NCBI GenBank assembly: GCA_016708345.1
Contig: JADJFX010000018.1
Coordinates: 1-32,502 of the forward strand
Length of the DNA: 32,502 nt
Direction of reading: 5' to 3'
Origin: Candidatus Rhodoferax bjergmarkensis
GTDB taxonomy: Bacteria; Pseudomonadota; Gammaproteobacteria; Burkholderiales; Burkholderiaceae_C
Shown here: in pieces, positions 8,410 to 15,952 of the stretch
Layout: the number at the start of each line of letters is the position of its first letter
How positions within the stretch are numbered: position 1 is the first letter of the stretch
Position numbers and translations under genes: made by a program
Notes under the pieces: model-generated
What the model saw: the letters and a program-made list of their open reading frames with translations, nothing else
The model's database searches: none
What the model was told of the DNA's origin: nothing

Positions 8410-8997
8410 ATGAAACCATTTAATCTCAAATCGGTACTGAATTGCACCATTCTTGCTGTGGGCTGCATGGCAACCACGCATAGTTTTTCCGCCGACGCTG
8501 CGCCAAAATCACAAGCAGAATCATCTGCACCCAAGACAAAACAACAGTTAGTACAACGGTTGATGGAACTATGGCATGTGGAAGCTGTGGGCGTGACCAT
8601 GTTGCGTGAACCTATCGAAAACGCGCTGCGCCAGTCACGTGCCGCATTGCAGGCACGCACGACTCCTGAAAAGCGGGACGAAGCACTGAAAGACATTGAA
8701 AAATATTGTCATGAATTGCTGGAAAAACTCACGCCAAAGGTTTTGGAAAGGTCAAAAATTCTGGCCCAGACAACTGTTGCACCCCTGATTTCCGAAAGAT
8801 TGACCGAGGAAGAATTGCGCCAGGTGATAGCCATTCTGGAGTCACCCGCATTGGCAAAATTCGAAAAAATGCGGCCGGAAATGCAAAAAGCCCTTGGAAC
8901 AAAGCTTGGCGAAGAACAAGGCAAGGAAATAAGGCCACAAATGGAAGAATTGCAGCAACGCATCGGAAAACGCATGCGTGAAGCCATCGAGTCTTGA
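8410..8997 (+). CDS. DUF2059 domain exported protein
   Basis: This 195-residue protein has an N-terminal signal peptide (about 1-28) and a helical domain matching the DUF2059 pattern: a run beginning QLVQRLMELWHVEAVG, a middle LLEKLTPKVLERSKILAQ, and the typical LISERLTEEELRQVIAILES then PALAKFEKM. The function of DUF2059 is unknown; the proteins are periplasmic and common in proteobacteria. It follows the FadL-type gene by 14 bases. The next gene starts 35 bases after its stop. The beginning of a second copy, lacking a start codon, is at the right end of the window. Confidence 0.85.
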   Translation: MKPFNLKSVLNCTILAVGCMATTHSFSADAAPKSQAESSAPKTKQQLVQRLMELWHVEAVGVTMLREPIENALRQSRAALQARTTPEKRDEALKDIEKYCHELLEKLTPKVLERSKILAQTTVAPLISERLTEEELRQVIAILESPALAKFEKMRPEMQKALGTKLGEEQGKEIRPQMEELQQRIGKRMREAIES

Positions 8998-9032
8998 TTT
9001 ATTTGATTGGCCGAGTAAATGGGGAAGTAGCA

Positions 9033-10106
9033 ATGAAAAAAATCCTGGGTTTTCTGGCATCCTTGATGTTATTTTTCACAGCACCTGGCTGGGCACTGGA
9101 GATGCTTTCAACCCAGTCGATGGAAGCACCCAGAACCTACAAGATCGAAGTACTGCAAGTCACGGATATCGGGCCGTACCGTGAGGCTTTGAATGGTTTT
9201 CTGAAAACGCTGCGTGATAACGGGATCAAGGAAGGGGAAAACCTGGTCGTCAACCGCATGATTATTGACTTTGATGTTGAAAATAGCGGTTTTTGGGACA
9301 GGCTGTCCTTGCTTGGGCGCATCAGGGACGAGGCAAACCGTATTGCGTCCGCAAGGCCCGATCTAGCTCTCACCATAGGCACTCCAGCCACAAAATACGC
9401 GCGGCGGATACTGGAACTCGGCAAGATACCCACCGTATTCACCGCCGTGGCCAACCCCCTGGACGCAGGTGCCACATCAATGTCCGACGCAGGCACCGGG
9501 GCAACCGGCTCGACCTTGCACATCGACATGGCCAATTCCATGAAAATGTTCAAGCAGATATTCCCTTCCGTCACCAGGATAGGGATGGTGCACACCGACG
9601 ATGAAAACGGTGTTACCCACGTCCAGGCCGCCAGGGACAGCGGGATACCATTTGGCGTGACGGTTACATCGCAAGAGGTCAATAAGCGAGACAACATCGT
9701 GCCATCGCTCAAAATGTTGTACAACGATGGCCGTGGGGTTCAACTTTTTGCCGTCCCCCTCGACACCTACTACGCCATGCGCAAGTTCGAGCCAACCAAC
9801 GACCTGAGCGACTTCGCCATCGAGCGCAATATCCCCATTGTTGCCTTTGCACTGACGCCAGTACCTGGAGCGGTGCTGTACGTCGGGGCTGATTTCGGGG
9901 TGGTAGGCGGCCTTGCCGGCAAGCAGGCCATCAAAATCCTCAAGCAACGCAAGATTGCCGACACCCTGCCAATCCTCAAGCAGGAAACCCCCAGTGTCTT
10001 TCTCGACCCCAAGCGCGTGGCAGCCCTGAAAGTCCAGCTCCCGCAGTCCATCCTGGACAAGAAAACCGTCCGTCCTGACGGTTTATGGGAAGTCATTGCC
10101 GAGTAG
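9033..10106 (+). CDS. ABC-type substrate-binding protein (ABC_sub_bind family)
   Basis: This 357-residue protein has a signal peptide (1-21, ending APGWA). Its two-lobed domain matches the ABC_sub_bind family: KIEVLQVTDIGPYREALNGF near the start, RPDLALTIGTPAT, and IPTVFTAVANPLDAG. I chose ATG 9033, behind GGGGAAGTAG, over an in-frame codon at 8994 that overlaps the upstream stop and would spoil the signal peptide. No permease or ATPase is encoded nearby, so it either works with chromosomal partners or as a periplasmic sensor-type binding protein. It closes the cluster that begins with the C39 gene. Confidence 0.88.
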   Translation: MKKILGFLASLMLFFTAPGWALEMLSTQSMEAPRTYKIEVLQVTDIGPYREALNGFLKTLRDNGIKEGENLVVNRMIIDFDVENSGFWDRLSLLGRIRDEANRIASARPDLALTIGTPATKYARRILELGKIPTVFTAVANPLDAGATSMSDAGTGATGSTLHIDMANSMKMFKQIFPSVTRIGMVHTDDENGVTHVQAARDSGIPFGVTVTSQEVNKRDNIVPSLKMLYNDGRGVQLFAVPLDTYYAMRKFEPTNDLSDFAIERNIPIVAFALTPVPGAVLYVGADFGVVGGLAGKQAIKILKQRKIADTLPILKQETPSVFLDPKRVAALKVQLPQSILDKKTVRPDGLWEVIAE

Positions 10107-10158
10107 GCGCAAGTTCTGTCAGTGTTCGCAAGCCAAAGCCAAGGCATTGGAAGGAAAA

Positions 10159-10593
10159 ATGACGACACGTTACGAGACAGACATTGTTGCTTGGGCCAAT
10201 GAGCAGGCCAGGTTTATCAGGAATGGTCAATTTGACATGCTTGATCTGGAGCACCTGGCAGAGGAGATCGAGGACGTGGGCAAGAGCGAGAAGCGTGAAT
10301 TGGCAAGCCGAATGGCGGTACTGCTGATGCACCTGCTGAAATGGAAATTTCAGCCAGAATTTCGGGGAAAAAGCTGGGACAGAACGATCAAGGAGCAGCG
10401 CATACGCATTGGTTTGGCAATCAAGGAGACACCAAGCCTTAAAGCATCTTTGGTAGATGAAGATTGGATCAAAGGAGCATGGGCAGACGCTGTTTCCCAG
10501 GCGATCAAGGAAACAGGTTTGGACAGTTTTCCAGAGAACTGCCCGTGGTCGATGGCTGAAGCTCTTTCCGAAGGTTGGCTTCCGGAAGTTTGA
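10159..10593 (+). CDS. DUF29 family protein (second paralogue)
   Basis: This 144-residue protein is clearly related to the one at 1616-2053 (shared YETDIVAWANEQARFIR, then LDLEHLAEEIEDVGKSE, ELASRMAVLL and a PENCPWSMAEAL tail) but much diverged from it, so it is an older duplication. ATG 10159 is preceded by GGAAGGAAAA, a good ribosome site. It lies 52 bases after the substrate-binding gene. Function unknown. Confidence 0.88.
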   Translation: MTTRYETDIVAWANEQARFIRNGQFDMLDLEHLAEEIEDVGKSEKRELASRMAVLLMHLLKWKFQPEFRGKSWDRTIKEQRIRIGLAIKETPSLKASLVDEDWIKGAWADAVSQAIKETGLDSFPENCPWSMAEALSEGWLPEV

Positions 10594-10797
10594 ATCTTTT
10601 TTGAACAAAGAAAAAGATCGGCTGTTTTGCCTTCGTAGGCCGCGCACACAGTCCAGGACTACACCAACCCCCTACCACTCCCCTCAAGAAACATTCCAGG
10701 CCGCTTTTAAGCGGTTTTAGAGGCATTTCTGTTGCCAAATACTGCATTGACATCCTGGAGCGGTATCCGGCTGTTCTGTCTTCCTTTTGGAAAGCTT
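10594..10797 (+). other. Gene-free stretch with a terminator-like dyad
   Basis: No convincing gene is present. The dyad CCGCTTTTAAGCGG followed by TTTT (10701-10718) may end transcription from the genes before it. The segment near 10665-10695 resembles, in reverse, the pyrimidine-rich arm of the G/C hairpin found at 14771, 20518 and 22671, but is too degraded to fold. Confidence 0.4.
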
Positions 10798-10834
10798 GGC
10801 TGTTTCTCCCACCCCGATTAGAAGGCTTGGGGGT
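10798..10834 (+). repeat. Degenerate copy of the replicon-edge G/C hairpin
   Basis: The sequence begins GGCTGTTTCTCCCACCCCGA and ends in CTTGGGGGTG. It matches the element at 14761-14800 (GGCTGTTTCTCCCCCCGAGT, then G-runs) but the stem is interrupted. It is in the same orientation as the 14761 copy and lies outside the iterons of the decayed TrfA-like replicon. Confidence 0.55.
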
Positions 10835-11103
10835 GTTTTGATTGCTTAGCGTTTCCGATGCAGTTCTTTCAACACGTTGGCCGTCGGCATTCCTCTTTTC
10901 TTGTTGGCGGTATTCAAGGCTGCAGTACATGTGGCACGGGCCTCGACTTTATTGCACTGCTGGTGGCGTTGGTTTCGGACTTATCCACAAATCTGAAACT
11001 TGTCCACAGGGCACGGTCAGTAAATAAAAAGTAAAAAGAAGGTAAAGAGCGGTCCGACCCGCTGGAACCCGCATGGATAAAGGCTTCCAGCGGGGGGGGC
11101 GGA
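10835..11103. other. Gene-free origin-flanking stretch with DnaA-box-like sites
   Basis: TTTTCTTGTTGGCGGTATT (10896-10914) and CTGCTGGTGGCGTTGGTTTC (10957-10976) are shared with 3706-3724 and 3771-3790 of the RepA_C module. CTTATCCACAAAT and TTGTCCACAGG (10979-11010) look like DnaA boxes. A run of eight G lies at 11092-11099. No gene is visible. Confidence 0.5.
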
Positions 11104-11215
11104 ACGCTATCCCGATAAAGCGGAACGCTATCCCGATGAGGGCGCGACGCTATCCCGATGGAGTCTGTGGATAAGGGCGGAATGCTATCCCGATAAAGCG
11201 CGACGCTATCCCGAT
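11104..11215. other. Iteron array of the decayed TrfA-like replicon
   Basis: Five direct repeats of ACGCTATCCCGAT (one with ATG instead of ACG) lie at 11104-11116, 11125-11137, 11147-11159, 11182-11194 and 11203-11215. Spacing is 21-22 bases, except for a 35-base gap that holds TGTGGATAA (11166-11174), a DnaA-box-like site. The array ends next to a run of 12 G (11222-11233) where the rep remnant stops. This is the layout of an iteron-controlled plasmid origin. Confidence 0.8.
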
Positions 11216-11233
11216 GAGGGCGGGGGGGGGGGG

Positions 11234-11741
11234 TCCTTGGGTGAAGCCCACAAAAACGAAGCTCCGGTATGGTCCCTTGAAGTCGCTGGGGTCTTCAGTC
11301 GGCGTGGGGGTGCCTTTGGCTACGATCTCCAGGCGAACCAACGCACTCCCTGCGGCCTCCAGCGCGGCTCGTGCTGTATGTCCCATCGGGGTGCGGCCCA
11401 TCTGCCTTGTGAGCCACTCCAGCGCAGCCTGGTTGAGTTTCACAGGGTTCCCAAGTTTGACGTGGGCGAAAAGAGGAACCCAAAACCCAGGCGCTGTCAA
11501 GCGGTCTTTGCCATGTCCTGACCATTTTTGTCTGCCGGTGAAACTTACGGCGCCCCCTTGCAATGGGTGCAATGAAGCTGGATCGGTTCAAGTGGTTGGG
11601 AATCGCTCCCAAGTCAAAGCCTGGCAGGAACAGTTCCTTGGTCGTTTCCGCCGCTTTCTTTTCAGCATTGGCCGCAACCTCCGCCGCCTTCTTCTTCAAC
11701 CATTCCAGCGAGTTTCCCGGTGTATCCTTTGCAGTAGCCAT
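11234..11741 (-). pseudogene. Truncated, frameshifted TrfA-like replication initiator
   Basis: From ATG 11741 the frame encodes a Lys/Ala-rich helical N-terminus, then LFLPGFDLGAIPNHLNRSSF and RGRRKFH, the pattern at the start of TrfA-like initiators. After about residue 74 (HRQTKMV) the coding signal moves to another frame: FWVPLFAHVKLGNPVKLN, then LTRQMGRTP and SALVRLEIVAKG, corresponding to the wing-helix part. It breaks off at a 12-G run next to the iterons. The family's usual length is about 280-380 residues, so the C-terminal half is missing. The module has decayed, although its origin repeats remain. It could be driven by another initiator in trans only if specificity matched. Confidence 0.7.
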
Positions 11742-11815
11742 GACTTATTTCCTTTGGTCAGTTGTGGTCAGGAGCGTGCCGGGTTTTAGTCACCCGGTAC
11801 GCGCCGCTACATGGT
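11742..11815 (-). promoter_or_regulatory. Leader conserved between the two TrfA-like rep genes
   Basis: Read on the minus strand, the leader contains ACCGGGTGACTAAAACCCGG (a hairpin with CCGGGT/ACCCGG arms) and then CTCCTGACCACAACTGA, a purine-rich ribosome site and ATGGCT. The leader at 19262-19333 before the other TrfA-like gene has the same order: GGGT..ACCCGGCA, then GCCTGACCACAACTGA, a purine-rich stretch and ATGGCT. Each also contains a very short ORF ending in or near the CCTGA or ACTGA. The conservation suggests translational control of the initiator. Confidence 0.55.
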
Positions 11816-11965
11816 ATCCAAAGCACTCCAGCAGATGCGCGGAACCCTGAGCGCATCTACAACGACGACAAGTAAAGGTTTTTTCGTTTACGGCCCTTAT
11901 ATTACGTGCTGTTACAGCTATTCTTTTTGAATATTTTCAGGGATGAAAAGTTGACCGCACAAAGC
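11816..11965. other. Gene-free stretch with an inverted GATAGCTG-type fragment
   Basis: The only recognisable element is a partial Comamonadaceae-type repeat on the minus strand near 11907-11945 (TTCAAAAAGAATAGCTGTAA). Nothing else is seen. Confidence 0.4.
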
Positions 11966-11998
11966 AAAAACGGCCAGTGACTCATCGTCACTGACCGC
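11966..11998 (-). terminator. Rho-independent terminator of the DUF6160-like gene
   Basis: On the minus strand an 11-bp stem (CGGTCAGTGAC / GTCACTGGCCG, loop GATGA, one G-T pair) is followed by TTTTT. It lies 30 bases past the stop of the gene at 12030-12581. Confidence 0.9.
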
Positions 11999-12029
11999 TC
12001 CGGGAAGACTCTTAGAGGGGACTAAGAGC

Positions 12030-12581
12030 TTAGTGAGCCCAGATCAGAGCTGTCGTTCCTTGCATCTTGATGTCGTTCACAGCCATTGCGCCGAACGACT
12101 TGGTGCTGTTACCCATTTCCATGCGTTGAACACCAAAGTACAGGTTGTTCGTTGTGCGAGCGGCACCAGAAGTGGTAACTGCTTTGCTGAGCGTACCAAT
12201 GGCTGATAACCCAGTAACTGCTACGTCTGGCAGAGCGATACGAACCACGTCACCAGTAGGCAAGAAAGCGGTTGTAGCGGAGTCAGTACCGGCTACACCA
12301 ACTGCTTGCAGAGTTCCAATAGCGGTTGCTTTGTTGATGATGTCGATTTCAACAGCGATTGCGCCACGGATTTGGATGTCTTTGAATGCGATAGAACCAC
12401 CAGCTGTATCTGTATCGGTATACACGAACGAGCCAACGTCGATGTTCAGGTTTGCGCCAATCGTCACACCGTCTTGACCGCTAACAGCGCTCAAATCGGA
12501 ATCTTGCATGGGGGACAGGGCGAAAGCGGAAACTGCGAAAGAAGAAAGGGCGGCGATAACGGCCAATTTGACGGATTTCAT
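12030..12581 (-). CDS. DUF6160-like exported protein with GG-leader-like motif
   Basis: This 183-residue protein has a signal peptide (residues 1-21, ending VSAFA), followed at once by MQDSDLSAVSGQDGVTI (GQDG at 35-38), the signature of DUF6160-type proteins and close to the LSxxELxxIxGG pattern of double-glycine leaders. The rest is predicted beta-rich (IDVGSFVYTDTDT, FKDIQIRGA) and ends with GAMAVNDIKMQGTTALI, a C-terminal motif shared with the protein at 23968 (GSIAINDIDMRGTTLTI). ATG 12581 is chosen over GTG 12593 because in the near-identical copy at 18297 the upstream codon is out of frame. The gene has a strong terminator and a regulated-looking promoter region, so it may be highly expressed. 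Confidence 0.85.
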   Translation of the reverse strand: MKSVKLAVIAALSSFAVSAFALSPMQDSDLSAVSGQDGVTIGANLNIDVGSFVYTDTDTAGGSIAFKDIQIRGAIAVEIDIINKATAIGTLQAVGVAGTDSATTAFLPTGDVVRIALPDVAVTGLSAIGTLSKAVTTSGAARTTNNLYFGVQRMEMGNSTKSFGAMAVNDIKMQGTTALIWAH

Positions 12582-12800
12582 GATGGGTCTCACTTTAAAA
12601 AATTAACTAAAACAAAAATTAAGCTTTTTTTGACAGAACTTGTTAGCCGCTTGCCAAATCCTCCCGGTGGAGTTTTCAGCTTTCCGAATTGCAATTCTGT
12701 CAAGGCAACCCGGTAGTGCTTTGCTGGTACTTTCAGTTTTCAGACTGTTGTCCCAACTGGCTACGGGCGAATAGTACGAACGTTCGATTCAATTTACAAA
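12582..12800 (-). promoter_or_regulatory. Upstream region with two palindromes, shared with the 18297 gene
   Basis: The region contains CGAACGTTCG (12777-12786), a perfect 10-bp palindrome preceded by TA and followed by ATT, and GAATTGCAATTC (12686-12697), a perfect 12-bp palindrome just after TTGACA on the minus strand (a possible -35). Both are retained at the same distances before the second copy (19042-19051 and 18947-18958) although bases around them differ. A TetR-type or similar dimeric regulator is a plausible reader of the first. Confidence 0.55.
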
Positions 12801-13189
12801 CCAGAAATTAGAGTTTCCAACCAAATTCGGTAACACATGAGACATGCGTGGCTGTTGCAGGTTTCCGGGCAATACTGGTAAAGGTTTTTTCTTCCTTGGC
12901 ATCTATATTTTTTGGACTGATGTCACTACCGTATTCCATTGTTACGCTTGATTTTTGTGAGCTGCGCTGTAGACTGATTCCGTCGGGGGCGATGTAGAGC
13001 GTCGGGACGCGGCCACCTGTTGATGATCGTTCAAGGCACCCCTAAGCTCTCCCGACTGGTAGCACTTTTATCTCGACTCGGTTTAGATTTCATCATCCTT
13101 CACCCAGCCCATGACGGTGTTACCCGGAATTGGCGTGTTGTGAACCACGCCGTTCACCAAACATAAAGTTAAATTTAGGAGTCAGTCAA
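12801..13189. other. Gene-free stretch before the second PEP-CTERM gene
   Basis: No ORF with coding character is seen. The last bases carry AAAGTTAAATTTAGGA (13166-13181), shared with the other PEP-CTERM gene's leader at 2364, which supplies the ribosome site. Confidence 0.4.
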
Positions 13190-13774
13190 ATGAAAAAAAT
13201 CTCTACTCTGGTTGGTTTGATATTTTTGGCCTGCGCGTCACACGCTGCGCTTATCGATTCACAAGTTGATCCCAGCGCTTACATAACCAAGGACGGCTAT
13301 GACGTTGCCTGGGCAAGTCCGTGCGCTGTTTCTTCAACCGATACGTGTTCGCAACTTGATCTTTCCGTTCAGTCACTCTATGGCTGGAGCGCCATGTCGT
13401 ATGAGTTCTTCAACACGTTGCAAATATCCGCAACCGATTTCGTTTTTGCAGGAGCCAACGCAAAAAAAGTAAATGGCTGGGGGGATACAACGACCGGAGC
13501 CAGGGTGGAAAGTATTCTTTCGGCCAGCATGATTCCTTGGGATGACGTTGCTGTTGCTACCCCTTGGTTTAGCAACACATATCTGCACATTGATTGGTCA
13601 GACGGAGTAGCTGGAAATTGGTCTTTTTCAAATGCCAATGGAGAATTTTGGTTTGATTCTCTCGTTTATCGAGTATCTGATAGCGTCGGCAACAACGTCC
13701 CCGAACCTGCATCCTTCGCTCTGGTAGGTCTTGCCCTTGCTGGTTTGGCTGTATCACGTCGCCGTAAAAGCTGA
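13190..13774 (+). CDS. PEP-CTERM sorted exported protein
   Basis: This 194-residue protein has a signal peptide (1-19, ending ACASHA) and a short secreted domain containing two Cys (about residues 44 and 53). It ends in a canonical PEP-CTERM tail: VPEPASFALVGLALAGLAVS, then RRRKS. These tails are recognised by an exosortase (EpsH/XrtA family) and are tied to exopolysaccharide-producing envelope systems. No exosortase is encoded here, so the host chromosome must provide it. ATG 13190, behind TTTAGGAG, gives a proper signal peptide; an in-frame upstream start at 13130 does not. The secreted domain is not recognisable. Confidence 0.88.
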   Translation: MKKISTLVGLIFLACASHAALIDSQVDPSAYITKDGYDVAWASPCAVSSTDTCSQLDLSVQSLYGWSAMSYEFFNTLQISATDFVFAGANAKKVNGWGDTTTGARVESILSASMIPWDDVAVATPWFSNTYLHIDWSDGVAGNWSFSNANGEFWFDSLVYRVSDSVGNNVPEPASFALVGLALAGLAVSRRRKS

Positions 13775-13852
13775 AAACGACTTGGATGGCGTGAGATAGG
13801 TGAGATTGGCGTTTTCCCAGATGGAAACGTATGGGCTACCTTTTCAATTTTC

Positions 13853-14134
13853 CTAGCGTAGTGGCCATTGCCTTGCCACATGCAGCACGCGCAACACACG
13901 CACCAGGTCGGCTGTCACGTCATAGACCAGCACGTAATTTTTGTGCGCAACCAGCTCGCGTGTGCCAACAACCCGACCGATTCTTCCCATTTCTGGATGG
14001 TCGATCAGTCTTCCAGCCTTCTTTTCCATGAGTTCATCGAGGGCCAGCGCGGCGGCGGGGTTGTCGGCCTCGATGTAGTCATAGATTTCGTTGCGATCTT
14101 GTATCGCCTCCGGCGTCCAGAAAAGCTCCATCAT
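13853..14134 (-). CDS. RelE/ParE family toxin
   Basis: This 93-residue protein fits the RelE/ParE fold: WTPEAIQDRNEIYDYIEADN at the start, a helix ending DHPEMGRIGRVVGTRELV, and the C-terminal strands NYVLVYDVTADLVRVLRVLH. ParE-type toxins poison gyrase and RelE-type toxins cut mRNA at the ribosome; sequence alone does not tell which, though the RELVAHKNYVLVYDV region looks ParE-like. It overlaps the antitoxin stop by 4 bases (ATGA). It is the only visible plasmid-maintenance function. Confidence 0.9.
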   Translation of the reverse strand: MMELFWTPEAIQDRNEIYDYIEADNPAAALALDELMEKKAGRLIDHPEMGRIGRVVGTRELVAHKNYVLVYDVTADLVRVLRVLHVARQWPLR

Positions 14135-14421
14135 TCGGCAGAGGCTTCAATCCGTTGGCGTGTTGCCGCGCGTTTTGCTGCAAACCTGGCTTCGACCTCG
14201 TTCGATGAAACCAGGTTGCCGGCGTTGGCTGAGTCAATGCCAGCTTGTACCTGGCGGCGAAACCAGACATCATGCCCTGTGGTTTCCTGTTGCTGGCGAA
14301 CGAAATCGCGCATGAAGTCGCGCAAGAGTTGTGCAGCGTTCCGGTCACGGCTTTTGGCTGCAGTCGAAAACTCGGCTTTCAGAGCTTCATCGACTCGAAA
14401 GGTAAAGGTTGTTTCGCTCAT
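14131..14421 (-). CDS. Ribbon-helix-helix antitoxin partner of the ParE-type toxin
   Basis: This 96-residue protein opens with FTFRVDEALKAEFSTAAKSR, then NAAQLLRDFMRDFV, a ribbon-helix-helix DNA-binding pattern. The C-terminal half is helical and charged and would wrap the toxin. It is upstream of and overlaps the toxin gene, the usual order for autoregulated type II systems. The A/T-rich stretch at 14422-14467 probably holds the promoter. Confidence 0.85.
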   Translation of the reverse strand: MSETTFTFRVDEALKAEFSTAAKSRDRNAAQLLRDFMRDFVRQQQETTGHDVWFRRQVQAGIDSANAGNLVSSNEVEARFAAKRAATRQRIEASAE

Positions 14422-14529
14422 GATGCATCTGTTTGTGTTACAAAATAACTACATTGTATTTAAATAATTGTTATTTCGTTACACGAAACCAGCAAACCAT
14501 AGGCTTGCATTCCCGTATTTTGCTAATTT

Positions 14530-14590
14530 TTATAGTCAAAACAGGCTACAAAGCTTATGGAATATGCGGGTGCAGCTATCATTTTTGAAC
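14530..14590 (-). repeat. Comamonadaceae-type intergenic repeat, inverted
   Basis: On the minus strand it reads TTCAAAAATGATAGCTGCAC, then CCGCATATTCCATAAGC and GTAGCCTGTTTTGA, the fullest match here to the family consensus. It sits between the toxin-antitoxin pair and the Rep_3 module. Confidence 0.7.
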
Positions 14591-14629
14591 TTCATTGGTC
14601 ATGATTCGCATCGTTTCACTGATGGGGGT

Positions 14630-14649
14630 AAAGGGGGCTTGCCCCCTTT
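14630..14649. terminator. Hairpin AAAGGGGGC-TT-GCCCCCTTT
   Basis: A perfect 9-bp stem with a two-base spacer lies in the gene-free stretch between the toxin-antitoxin genes and the Rep_3 origin. It could act as a bidirectional transcription block or be part of the origin edge. A second small dyad, GGCCGAAGGCC, follows at 14653. Confidence 0.4.
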
Positions 14650-14760
14650 GTAGGCCGAAGGCCGTAAGCGGTATTCAAAACGTTGGATAGCTACTGACCT
14701 TGTTGGTGAGTTGACCTTGGATTCCTGATTCATTCCTCCTTTTCCTGTTGGCGGCTGTTT

Positions 14761-14800
14761 GGCTGTTTCTCCCCCCGAGTAGGGGGGTTGGGGGGGGTGC
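14761..14800 (+). repeat. Replicon-edge G/C hairpin element (copy A)
   Basis: GGCTGTTTCT is followed by CCCCCCGAGTAGGGGGG (14771-14787), a 6-bp C/G stem with loop GAGTA, then TTGGGGGGGGTGC. The G-runs could also form a G-quadruplex. Copies B (20504-20546) and C (22655-22697) are the reverse complement with the same GAAACAGCC flank. It lies ~140 bases outside the iterons of the Rep_3 gene at 15077. Confidence 0.75.
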
Positions 14801-14816
14801 CCTTTGATCTGCAGCG

Positions 14817-14986
14817 ACTTTTCCACATATCAACAGGCTACGCGCGCGCACGCGTTTTTAAATCGTTTTTAAATACCGTTTGTAAGGGCTGGAACCCGCA
14901 TGGATATTGGGCTAGCGGGGAGCTATTCTCCCTTTTTTCCGGTTAATTCTCCCTTTTTTCCGGTTAGCTCTCCCTTTTTTCCGGTG
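14817..14986 (+). other. Origin of the first Rep_3 replicon: DnaA-like site, CGCG tract, A/T stretch, iterons
   Basis: In order: TTTTCCACAT (DnaA-box-like, near 14819), CGCGCGCGCACGCG (14841-14854), the A/T-rich TTTTTAAATCGTTTTTAAAT (14855-14874), and three tandem 20-21-bp iterons with core TTCTCCCTTTTTTCCGG at 14925-14945, 14946-14966 and 14967-14986. An inverted, slightly changed iteron overlaps the rep start at 15055-15078. The same order occurs, reversed, at 22397-22687. Confidence 0.8.
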
Positions 14987-14996
14987 TTATTAACAT

Positions 14997-15078
14997 ACAT
15001 CCCATAAAAAATTATGGGATGTAGAATCTGGCTCCCTGTTATGTCATTGGGGAGATTAACCGGAAGAAAGGGAGATAT
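14997..15078 (+). promoter_or_regulatory. Rep_3 promoter/operator with palindrome and inverted iteron
   Basis: A 10-bp inverted repeat, ACATCCCATA at 14997-15006 and TATGGGATGT at 15013-15022, is followed by ATTAACCGGAAGAAAGGGAG (15055-15074), an inverted iteron. Rep_3 proteins commonly repress their own promoter by binding such inverted half-iterons. The GAAAGGGAGAT part also serves as the ribosome site for ATG 15077. Confidence 0.6.
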
Positions 15079-15871
15079 GAGGAAAAGTAGCGACTTGCAA
15101 AAGGTGGAACACTACGAGGTACTAACGACTGGACACACAGAAGGCGAACGGTGCGTAAACATGTCGAATGCCCTGATACGGGCTGGTCAAGGCCTGTCCC
15201 TGGCAGAAAAAAGGCTGATGGCGTCGGCCGTAGCCATGCTGGACAGTATGCGAACGCCACGTCCAGGCGAATGTCCCGTCGTCAGGATCAGCGCCGCAGA
15301 CTATGCGGAATCCTTCGGTTTGGATATAGACACGGCTTACAACCAACTACAAAGCGGTGCTGAACACCTATACCACCGCTCCATTGTCATCTTCGAGCCA
15401 AGCTACAAACGCGGAAACAAGAAGATCGGTGACAAAGGGACGATAACGCGCATGCGCTGGGTTGGGCGTGCCAGCTACCAGGAAAAGGAAGGATGGGTTG
15501 AGTTGGCCTTCTGGCATGAAGTCGTACCCCACCTGATGGGTCTGCGCAAGCAGTTCACCACCTACAAGCTGCAACAGGCCAGTGCCCTGCGCTCCATCTA
15601 CTCCTGGCGACTTCTGGAGCTGCTGATGCGCTTCAAGGATACCGGCTGGGCCCAGTATTCCATAGAGGATTTCTGCCAAAGCATGAATGCCTCGGAAAAA
15701 CAGCAGGCCGATTTCGGGAAGATTCGCACAAAGATCATCGAGCCAGCCGTCAAGGAGTTGATTGAGAAGGATGGCTGGTTGATTGAATGGAAGCCAATCA
15801 AGGAAGGTCGCAAGGTCACAGGGATTCGGTTCACCTTCCTGAAGAACCCGCAGCATCAGCTTCAGTTTTAG
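15077..15871 (+). CDS. Plasmid replication initiator, Rep_3 (RepB/RepE-like) family
   Basis: This 264-residue protein shows the two winged-helix layout of the Rep_3 family: MSNALIRAGQGLSLAEKRLM, a domain containing ADYAESFGLDIDTAYNQLQ, the linker strand WVGRASYQEKEGWVELAFWH, EVVPHLMGLRKQFTTYKL, then the second winged helix from SIYSWRLLELLMRFKDTGWA to the C-terminal KVTGIRFTFLKNPQ. ATG 15077 behind AAAGGGAGAT is preferred over ATG 15014, since the latter would place the palindrome and inverted iteron inside the gene. It starts replication from the iterons at 14925. It is diverged from the other Rep_3 protein on the molecule (21616), so the two replicons are likely independent. Confidence 0.92.
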   Translation: MRKSSDLQKVEHYEVLTTGHTEGERCVNMSNALIRAGQGLSLAEKRLMASAVAMLDSMRTPRPGECPVVRISAADYAESFGLDIDTAYNQLQSGAEHLYHRSIVIFEPSYKRGNKKIGDKGTITRMRWVGRASYQEKEGWVELAFWHEVVPHLMGLRKQFTTYKLQQASALRSIYSWRLLELLMRFKDTGWAQYSIEDFCQSMNASEKQQADFGKIRTKIIEPAVKELIEKDGWLIEWKPIKEGRKVTGIRFTFLKNPQHQLQF

Positions 15872-15889
15872 ACAAAAATCAGCCTGTAC

Positions 15890-15930
15890 CGCTTATTTAA
15901 TGTGCGGATAAAGCTATTATTTTTGAAGTA
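15890..15930 (-). repeat. Partial Comamonadaceae-type intergenic repeat, inverted
   Basis: On the minus strand it reads TTCAAAAATAATAGCTTTAT, then CCGCACATTAAATAAGCGG. It lies in the short convergent gap between the Rep_3 gene and the acyltransferase gene. Confidence 0.6.
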
Positions 15931-15952
15931 TAAAACAACCGTAAAAACCACC

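Larger units (their letters stand above)
1..8545. repeat. Left copy of a ~8 kb long direct repeat (circular overlap or duplication)
   Basis: This stretch repeats at 24831-32502. The gene order is the same and most of it is nearly identical. Position 1 matches 24831 and about 8545 matches the window end. Single-base indels in this copy cluster in 1-1550, whereas those of the right copy cluster after 29460, so each copy is poorest at the outer end of the window. That is what an over-run circular contig with weak ends looks like. Against a pure artefact, the copies differ in 1616-3250 by clean base substitutions, and 3250-4725 is replaced by a different, shorter sequence in the right copy. Confidence 0.9.

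Noticed and set aside
10798..10834. A dif/XerCD-type recombination site at module edges
   Set aside because: The hairpin elements lack the two 11-base arms and A/T-rich centre of such sites.
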